Shown piece by piece: positions 58,670 to 64,000 of a stretch of 64,000 nucleotides of DNA. The notes beneath the pieces are model-generated. The model searched no databases and was not told the origin of the DNA. It was given only the letters and a program-made list of their open reading frames with translations. Source of the stretch: JAWWOL01 sp033851545 (GTDB lineage Bacteria > Actinomycetota > Actinomycetes > JAWWOL01); NCBI GenBank assembly GCA_033851545.1, contig JAWWOO010000040.1, forward strand, positions 62,001-126,000, given 5' to 3'. Numbering within the stretch: position 1 is the first letter of the stretch; the number at the start of each line of letters is the position of its first letter. The position numbers and the translations under genes are program-made.

Positions 58670-58945
58670 ATGCTCGTACTCACCCGGCGCTCGAACCAGA
58701 GCATCGTGATCGGCACGGACGTCACGATCACGGTGCTCGAGATCCACGGGGACTCCGTACGGATCGGCGTCGACGCGCCCCGGTCGGTCCAGGTGCACCG
58801 CACCGAGGTGTTCGAGGCGGTGCAGGAGGCCAACCGGGCCGCCGCTACGCAGGGCAAGCCGCCGATGGAGGGTCTCGGCGGCTCAGCAGCCGAGCTGCGC
58901 AACCGTCAGAACATCGACCGGGAGCAGGGCAACGCGAGCTCCTGA
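58670..58945 (+). CDS. csrA: Carbon storage regulator CsrA
   Basis: A 91-residue RNA-binding protein. It starts MLVLTRRSNQSIVIGTDVTI and continues to VQVHRTEVFEAV, with Arg44 in the place of the key RNA-contact Arg of CsrA. CsrA dimers block translation by binding GGA motifs in leaders, notably of flagellin mRNA, and are antagonised by FliW. The tail beyond residue 60 is longer than in E. coli, as in many FliW-partnered CsrA proteins. GGAGG precedes the ATG. fliW lies convergent, 4 bases after its stop, instead of upstream as usual. A FliA-like -10 box is seen upstream. Confidence 0.96.
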   Translation: MLVLTRRSNQSIVIGTDVTITVLEIHGDSVRIGVDAPRSVQVHRTEVFEAVQEANRAAATQGKPPMEGLGGSAAELRNRQNIDREQGNASS

Positions 58946-58949
58946 ACCC

Positions 58950-59381
58950 TCAGCCGAGTGGCTGCCGCAGCCGGTAGTCGCTGTCGACCAGCACAACCTG
59001 ACGTGCCAGACCTGAGTGCCGGTTCGCCACGACCGGTCCGAGCAGGTTGACCGTGTGCTGGCCGCCGCCGGCGGCGACCGCGACGATCGCCAGCACGAGG
59101 ACGTCGCCGGGGTCGACGATCCCGAGGGCGTAAGTGGTGTCGCTGTCGACAGGGACCTCGTAGCCTTCGACTACGGCGGCTGGGGGCACCACGACGAACG
59201 AGGGACCGTCGGGCTCAACCGACTCGAGCGTCATGAACGGTTCGAGCCCCGGCTGGCTGACGACCGAGAATCGTTGCCTGCCAGGGAATCCAGGGATGCC
59301 GTCCTGGAAGGTCAGCACGGTCTGCCGCATCGTCGGCGCGTCGAGGGCGTACTGCCGGGTGTAGCTGATGGCGTCGAGCAT
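58950..59381 (-). CDS. fliW: Flagellar assembly factor FliW (CsrA antagonist)
   Basis: A 143-residue beta-barrel protein. TFQDGIPGFPGRQRFSVVSQ followed by PGLEPFMTLESVEPDG is the FliW hallmark, and FVVVPPAAVVEGYEVPVDSD with LLGPVVANRHSGLARQVVLV completes the family pattern. FliW binds CsrA and frees flagellin mRNA for translation when flagellin is low, and it binds flagellin itself. It is encoded tail-to-tail with csrA, an unusual layout since fliW-csrA are mostly in one operon. No flagellar structural genes lie in the window. Confidence 0.95.
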   Translation of the reverse strand: MLDAISYTRQYALDAPTMRQTVLTFQDGIPGFPGRQRFSVVSQPGLEPFMTLESVEPDGPSFVVVPPAAVVEGYEVPVDSDTTYALGIVDPGDVLVLAIVAVAAGGGQHTVNLLGPVVANRHSGLARQVVLVDSDYRLRQPLG

Positions 59382-59601
59382 GCGGGCAACTCAGATCTCT
59401 GAATGCGCGTTAGCGCCGTCAAGGCCCGTCCTGGGCAGCTTGTGAGCGATCCGTGCTCAGGTCTTTCATCGTCCTGCTCGCTCCACTGTGCATGGCCGAG
59501 CGGGACTGTTTGCTCATGGCCACAAAGGGCCATCAGTGATGCTCAACTCGCCCGGTTCGACCGAGCGTCGTCGCTCCCCGGTTCAGGCTGCGGTGTGCGC
59601 C

Positions 59602-59609
59602 GCCGATAC
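59602..59609 (+). promoter_or_regulatory. FliA/WhiG-like -10 box before the CheX-like gene
   Basis: GCCGATAC matches GCCGATAA in seven of eight positions, with TTCA 16 bases upstream as a weak -35, and lies 61 bp before the GTG of the CheX-like gene. Together with the csrA box it hints at a shared motility sigma factor. Confidence 0.4.
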
Positions 59610-59670
59610 TCCGACAGGGGCCAGGGACGGCCCGCATCGCGGAAACCGCTCGACGGAAACGGACTTCCCT

Positions 59671-60132
59671 GTGACGACGCTCCAAGCGCAATCGCAGCTC
59701 GCAGCCGAGCTCGCCACCATTGTCGGGGAGGTGTGGGACTCGTTCCTGCTCGGAGACCTGGCGGCGCTGCCGGAGGCGACCAACGTGCCTGGCCTGGTGA
59801 CCTGCGCCAACGTGTCCCTGACCGGTGTCTGGCAGGGAGTGCTGATGGTCGAGTGTGACGCGGAGGTCGCCGACAAGCTCAGCTGTCTGCTCCTCGGTAC
59901 CAAGCCGGGTGAGGCGACCGCGGTCGACATCGCGGACACCCTCGGTGAGATCGCCAACGTCATCGGCGGCAACCTCAAGAACGTGCTTCCCGGCCCGACG
60001 CTGATGTCCCTGCCCGTCGTCGCCCGCAGCATGTCGCCGTCGCGGGTCAAGGACGCGGTCGAGGTGTGCAGCGTCGCGTTCCGCTGGGACGACGTGGCCC
60101 TGCGGGTCATTGTCTGGAGCGCGCAGGGCTGA
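59671..60132 (+). CDS. CheX-like chemotaxis phosphatase/CheX-domain protein
   Basis: A 153-residue CheX-type protein from GTG 59671. SQLAAELATIVGEVWDSFLL begins it, and DIADTLGEIANVIGGNLKNV carries the ExxN signature of CheX/CheC phosphatases, the Glu and Asn that dephosphorylate CheY-P. Members bind CheY-P and reset the flagellar signal. Some lack catalysis and bind other partners. The frame extends to 59488 but without family sequence. The gene converges with the DUF4232 lipoprotein, with 3 bases between stops. Confidence 0.85.
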   Translation: MTTLQAQSQLAAELATIVGEVWDSFLLGDLAALPEATNVPGLVTCANVSLTGVWQGVLMVECDAEVADKLSCLLLGTKPGEATAVDIADTLGEIANVIGGNLKNVLPGPTLMSLPVVARSMSPSRVKDAVEVCSVAFRWDDVALRVIVWSAQG

Positions 60133-60135
60133 GCG

Positions 60136-60852
60136 TCAGGCGCCGTTGCCCGCCTTGACGACGGCGATCGACAGTGCGGGGTCCGGCAGGGTGGTCGCGG
60201 AGCACTGCTTGCTGACCCGCGGGATGAAGACGGCAGCGGTGCTGCCGGGTGGGTAGATCCGCAGGCCCCGTACGGTCACCGGCTTGCACACGCTCTGGTC
60301 GAAGTTGGCGGAGTTGGTCTCGTGCAGCAGCGCAGAGGCGGTGCCGCCGGGCTGCAGCGAGACCGTCGTGATGGCCGTCCCGGTGCGGGTGGCGGAGGCG
60401 CCGACCTGGTGCCCGTCATCACCCGCGACGTAGGAGACGCCGGGATGCCCGGCGAGTGTGCAGGTCGTGCTGCCGGAGTTGACGAACAGGATCTGGGTGT
60501 AGATCTGGCCGGCGCCGCGGTCGGAGCTGCCGAGGCTGACCCGCAGCTGGCTGGTCTTGCACCTCGTCGAGCTGCCGGGGGCGGTGGTCGTCGGCTTGCT
60601 GCCCGGACTGGTCACCGTCGCCGGAATGGTCGTCGCAGGGGTCGCGGACGGCGCCACGCTGCTGGCGGCGGCACTCGTGGCCGAGGGTGCGCTGGACGGC
60701 GCGGCTGACGGGGCCGCGGACGTGGCTGCTGCTGAGGTCGCCGGAGCGCTGCTGGTGCCCGTGGCCGGCGTCGCCGTCGAGCTGCCGCCGGTGCAGGCGG
60801 CCAGCGTGAGCGCTGAGCCGAGTGCGAGTGCAGCCGCGGTGGTGCGGGTCAT
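60136..60852 (-). CDS. DUF4232 lipoprotein
   Basis: A 238-residue exported lipoprotein starting MTRTTAAALALGSALTLAAC, whose LAAC is the lipobox. A long Ala/Ser/Thr/Pro linker (residues about 25-95) leads to a DUF4232 beta-sandwich from about 103: RCKTSQLRVSLGSSDRGAGQ, CTLAGHPGVSYVAGDDG, VSLQPGGTASALLHETNS and the C-terminal VRGLRIYPPGSTAAVFIPRV. Cys residues (CKTS, CTLA, VCKP, KQCS) likely form disulfides, as usual in the family. Its role at the cell surface is unknown. The start at 60852 is preferred over the longer frame because it yields the signal peptide. Confidence 0.9.
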   Translation of the reverse strand: MTRTTAAALALGSALTLAACTGGSSTATPATGTSSAPATSAAATSAAPSAAPSSAPSATSAAASSVAPSATPATTIPATVTSPGSKPTTTAPGSSTRCKTSQLRVSLGSSDRGAGQIYTQILFVNSGSTTCTLAGHPGVSYVAGDDGHQVGASATRTGTAITTVSLQPGGTASALLHETNSANFDQSVCKPVTVRGLRIYPPGSTAAVFIPRVSKQCSATTLPDPALSIAVVKAGNGA

Positions 60853-60957
60853 GGTCTCTCCTTGCAGAGTCGGCAGGGGCCCTCCGGGCCGTACCCGGGT
60901 CCCGCCTCTACGACGCCGATCGTGGTCCATCGGTTGTCCGAGGGCCGCTCGCCCTGG

Positions 60958-63900
60958 TCAGGGCTGCAGGTTGGTGACCAGGTAGGCGGCGTCGTTGTAG
61001 TCGTAGTTCTCCGCTGCGCCCGACAGGTCGACGACCACGTAGTAGGAGCCGGGCACGAAGCCGCCGGTGCCGTCCTTGACCGGGAAGAACCGCAGGTGGT
61101 GCCCACACTGGCTCACGCAACCGTGGGCCTGGTCCGCCGTGGCGCTGTTGAGGCTGTCGTCGCTGAACTCGGTGTCGACCTTGAGCCCGAACCGGTCGGT
61201 CGGCGGCAGGAACGACCCGGTCGCGGGCAGGCCGGAGGTCGGGGTGGCCGGCAGGACCGACTGCGCCCAGATGTCTTTGCTGGTCAGGACGGCCGTGGTG
61301 GTGGCCGGCGTGTTCGGGTCGTAGTAGGACAGCGTCGACGCCGTCGGGAACGTGCTGTACTCCGCGATCTGCCGCACGGTCACCGGCTGGGTGGGGTCGA
61401 GCCGGGCGAACGACGTCGCCAGGATCTCGTCCCCGTCTGCTTGCACGTGCCCCGCGTCGTTGAGGTTGGCCGGCACGTTCGTCGACCAGCCCATCATGGC
61501 GGCCAGCTCCCTGGGCGTCGGCTCGGCCGTCGCGGACTGGCTCTGGAAGAACCCGGCCAGCGCGATCGTACGGGTGCCCTGTCCGGAGGCGTTGGTCTGG
61601 ATCGTCAGCGATCCGGTGCTCACCCGGCCGCTGGTCGCCGTGAACCGGACGATCAGGCTGAGGTGCCCGCCCGGCGGGATGACGTACGGCAGGGCCGGCG
61701 GGTTGTCGACCCGGAAGGGACCCGTGACCGGTAGCGAGGAGACGGTGACCGGGGCACCGCCGGCTGCCGTCAGCAGGAGGGTCCCGCCGTCACGCATCGC
61801 CTGGACCGACCCCGGCACCGACGTGTCGGGCGTCTGGATCCGGCTGAGGATCATCCGGTCGTTGGCTGGGATGGTGGCGTTGTTGGTGACCGTGAGGAGC
61901 GCCGCGGGGTTGAGCCCGCGTGGGCGGAGCAGCTCGATGTTGCCTGGGTAGGTGCCCAGCTCACTCACGTACAGGTTGCCGGTCGCGTTGTCCTCGGTGA
62001 CGTCCAGCGGCGACTGGAAGCCGGTGAAGCCCTTGATGCCGACGGTGCGGTTGCTCAGCTGGCCGCTGTGAGCCACGTCGAAGGTCTCGATGTCCTGCCC
62101 GTTGCTGTAGCGGACGACCAGCAGCCGGTGGTCGAGCGAGCCGTTGAACGCCGACCCGTGGTACTCGATCGCGCCGTCGGCAGAGGCGTGCAGCCCTGCG
62201 TCGTAGACGTCGGCGAGGTCGTAGTTGGGGTCGGCGAAGGTGCCGGCCGGGTAGGCCGCAACCTCGAACGGGTCCACCCCCGCGGTCGGGTTGCCGTTGT
62301 CCAGGACGTACTCACAGCGCGCGGGGTCCGGGTGGCCGTAGTACCTGCCCGGCTTCACGTCGAACACGAAGTCGGTCTCAGCGGTGGGGATGAAGCTCTC
62401 AGCCGGGACCGCAGGGCCGGAGTAGCCGCCGTCGGTGCGGTGTGCGCACGCGGCGACCGGCATCGTGGCCGGGGTCCCCGGTGCGCTGCCGAACGCCGCG
62501 GAGCCGTTCGTCGGCGCGTACAGGTGGCCGTTCGAGTGCCACACCAGGTCGAAGGCGTTGCGCAGGCCGGTCGCGTACAAGGTCAACGGCGCGTTGGGCG
62601 CGTACGGGTCGTACGTGCCTCCCGCGTCGTAGGTCTGGACGTCCAGCGGCAGCGTCGAGGGCAGCTTGGTGACGTCGAGCCGGAGCACCGCGGCGTTGAG
62701 CAGGTGCTCGTCGCGGTTGCCCCACGTGGTGTCCTTCTGCCCCATGGCGTTGTTGGCGCCCTGGCTCAGGTAGAGGGCCTTGTTGGCGTCGAAGGCGATC
62801 GAGTTGGTCTCGTGGTCCTTGACCGAGCGCGGCAGCCCGCTGAGGACGTCGGTGTAGGTCTGCAGGTTGGGTCCGGTCAGCTTGGCCAGGTGGTCGCTGG
62901 AGTCGGGGATGTAGTTGAGCGGGTCCGTGGTGCCGGTGTATGCCGAGTTGTCGGTGATCCAGAGGATCAGGTTGCCCGCGGTCGAGTCGGGATCGAAGGC
63001 GAGCCCGATGATGGTCCGGGTCGGGGCGCCGTACAGGCCGGCGGCGACTGCGTGCTGGCGCACCGTGTCGATGGCCTGCTCGTTGCTGAGAGTGCCGTCT
63101 GCGCCGATGGTGTAGCGATAGATCCAGCCGTCGAGGGTCGACGCGTACAGCTTTCCGTCTGGGCCCTTGGTCAGGCTGGCGAACGAGTGGCCGGAGGCGC
63201 CGGAGGCGTACTTGTCGAAGGCGATGTTGTTGTCCGGGGTGAGCACCGGACCGGTCTTGAACCGCGAGCTGAACGGGACGAACGAGATGCCGTCGACGTC
63301 GGTCACACCGGCGGTGACGGTGAAGGTGTACCAGGTGTTCGGCAGCAGGGCGCCGATGGGCGACACGTTGATCGTGTCCGCTCCACCGCTCGTGCCGTAG
63401 TTGGCCGGCACCTGGGGGAGTCCGTCCGGGACCAGGGTGACGGTCGTGGCGTTGAGCGAACCGGCCTTGACACCGCGGTTCGGCAGCATCAGGTCGCAGA
63501 CCACGCTGGTCGTCGAAGGGTCGACGCTCATGGCGTTGTCGGCCGGGTCGACGCTGCTGACACTGGGGTGCTGCTTGCCCGGAGGCGTCGTCGTGGGTGG
63601 CGTGGTGGTCGGGGGCGTGCTGGTCGGCGGCCGGCTGGTCGGCGGCCCACTGGTGGGAGGCGTGGTCGGCGGCGGGGTCGAGGGGCCGGTCTTGATCGGC
63701 GCCTTGGCGAAGAAGCCCACCACAGCGACCAACGCCTGCACCGGCTGACCGTTCGCCCGCAGCTCGATCGCCCCGGACTTGTTGAGCGGTACGACCGTCG
63801 CGCTGTCGGCCGCCTGGCGGCGGTTGGTCAGCAGGACGGTCGACATCGACGAGGTGGTCGCCCCCGTCGAGACAGCGGAGAGCCCCTGGGCCGGAACCAC

Positions 63901-64000
63901 GAAGCTGAGGGCGGCGGCCGCCGCCGAGGCCGGCAGGTGGGCGGCAGCCCGTACGCCGACGGTCAGCGCAGTCGTCGACAGCGGCCGCTTCGGTGATCCG
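60958..64000 (-). CDS. Large secreted beta-propeller protein, N-terminus beyond the window
   Basis: The frame is open from TGA at 60958 past base 64000, so the start lies outside; at least 1014 codons are seen. The first part (TLTV... then AQGLSAVSTGATTSSMSTVL and ANGQPVQALVAVVGFFAKAP) resembles the surface beta-domain that ends in ADVVGYF-type motifs. A PPTT-rich linker, a Big_5-like Ig domain (LPNTWYTFTVTAGVTDVDGI), a sorbosone-dehydrogenase/NHL-type propeller (GLYGAPTRTIIGLAFDPDST, DHETNSIAFDANKALYLSQG, LVWHSNGHLYAPTNGSAAFG) and an ASH-like domain follow. The C-terminus is DLSGAAENYDYNDAAYLV. It is probably an extracellular binding or sugar-oxidising protein. Confidence 0.85.
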   Translation of the reverse strand, partial: GSPKRPLSTTALTVGVRAAAHLPASAAAAALSFVVPAQGLSAVSTGATTSSMSTVLLTNRRQAADSATVVPLNKSGAIELRANGQPVQALVAVVGFFAKAPIKTGPSTPPPTTPPTSGPPTSRPPTSTPPTTTPPTTTPPGKQHPSVSSVDPADNAMSVDPSTTSVVCDLMLPNRGVKAGSLNATTVTLVPDGLPQVPANYGTSGGADTINVSPIGALLPNTWYTFTVTAGVTDVDGISFVPFSSRFKTGPVLTPDNNIAFDKYASGASGHSFASLTKGPDGKLYASTLDGWIYRYTIGADGTLSNEQAIDTVRQHAVAAGLYGAPTRTIIGLAFDPDSTAGNLILWITDNSAYTGTTDPLNYIPDSSDHLAKLTGPNLQTYTDVLSGLPRSVKDHETNSIAFDANKALYLSQGANNAMGQKDTTWGNRDEHLLNAAVLRLDVTKLPSTLPLDVQTYDAGGTYDPYAPNAPLTLYATGLRNAFDLVWHSNGHLYAPTNGSAAFGSAPGTPATMPVAACAHRTDGGYSGPAVPAESFIPTAETDFVFDVKPGRYYGHPDPARCEYVLDNGNPTAGVDPFEVAAYPAGTFADPNYDLADVYDAGLHASADGAIEYHGSAFNGSLDHRLLVVRYSNGQDIETFDVAHSGQLSNRTVGIKGFTGFQSPLDVTEDNATGNLYVSELGTYPGNIELLRPRGLNPAALLTVTNNATIPANDRMILSRIQTPDTSVPGSVQAMRDGGTLLLTAAGGAPVTVSSLPVTGPFRVDNPPALPYVIPPGGHLSLIVRFTATSGRVSTGSLTIQTNASGQGTRTIALAGFFQSQSATAEPTPRELAAMMGWSTNVPANLNDAGHVQADGDEILATSFARLDPTQPVTVRQIAEYSTFPTASTLSYYDPNTPATTTAVLTSKDIWAQSVLPATPTSGLPATGSFLPPTDRFGLKVDTEFSDDSLNSATADQAHGCVSQCGHHLRFFPVKDGTGGFVPGSYYVVVDLSGAAENYDYNDAAYLVTNLQP

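Noticed and set aside
62068..63996. 642-codon open frame antisense to the last secreted protein
   Set aside because: Same codon-bias artefact; the opposite strand encodes recognisable propeller and Ig-like domains.

Overview
The window is high-GC DNA from an actinobacterium. The coding density, the GTG starts, the many GntR/TetR/FCD regulators, a MobC-type protein of actinobacterial plasmid style, a mycothiol-type DinB protein, FUSC and DUF4232 proteins, and frequent CGTACG-type words in the right part all point that way. It looks like a motile, free-living (soil-type) species, because csrA, fliW, a CheX-like protein and a methyl-accepting chemotaxis protein are present. A Nocardioidaceae- or Kineosporia-like host is plausible, but the sequence alone does not prove the genus. 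No rRNA, tRNA, CRISPR array or intact insertion sequence was seen.

Left part, about 1-18 kb: visibly less GC-extreme, rich in regulators and short-chain dehydrogenases, and rich in broken genes. After the end of a CaiB/BaiF CoA-transferase and a GntR regulator comes a decayed mobilisation remnant (HTH protein, MobC-like protein, frameshifted small ORF) abutting the first codons of a DUF255 (YyaL-type) gene. Then comes a TetR-controlled divergon with three near-identical operators: SDR-SDR-alpha/beta hydrolase-TetR on the minus strand, VOC-DUF427 on the plus strand. It is followed by an aldo/keto reductase, an alcohol dehydrogenase with internal deletions, a secreted GH3 beta-glucosidase with a divergent ROK regulator, an epimerase/TetR pair around a perfect palindrome, a secreted small protein, a truncated SDR, DUF899, DUF2182, SRPBCC and SDR genes, and an ArsR/SRPBCC pair.

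Middle, about 18-38 kb: a Tat-exported flavin amine oxidase, an aldo/keto reductase with a LysR regulator, an MFS exporter and a double-DUF427 protein. Next is a two-gene unit of a small membrane protein and a beta-propeller protein that starts with strict 11-residue Cys/Trp repeats. Then a GntR-controlled operon: solute-binding lipoprotein, metallo-beta-lactamase-fold hydrolase, and a PfkB kinase fused to a LOG-type phosphoribohydrolase. After it come a FUSC membrane protein, a DinB-type protein, a TfoX-like protein and a phosphoketolase coupled to a membrane protein.

Right part, about 38-64 kb: an MCP, a large secreted propeller/lectin protein, a DUF6421 protein with an extra N-terminal domain, a threonine-aldolase-type lyase, a secreted glucodextranase-type GH15 enzyme and a glycosyltransferase. 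Then a nucleobase-deaminase-type cluster (GntR, two amidohydrolases, MFS, TetR), bioY, csrA facing fliW, a CheX-like gene, a DUF4232 lipoprotein and the start-less part of a large secreted propeller protein.

The two most unusual items are the Cys/Trp 11-residue repeat protein (24598-26556) and the kinase/phosphoribohydrolase fusion operon (26625-30514). Neither function is established here.
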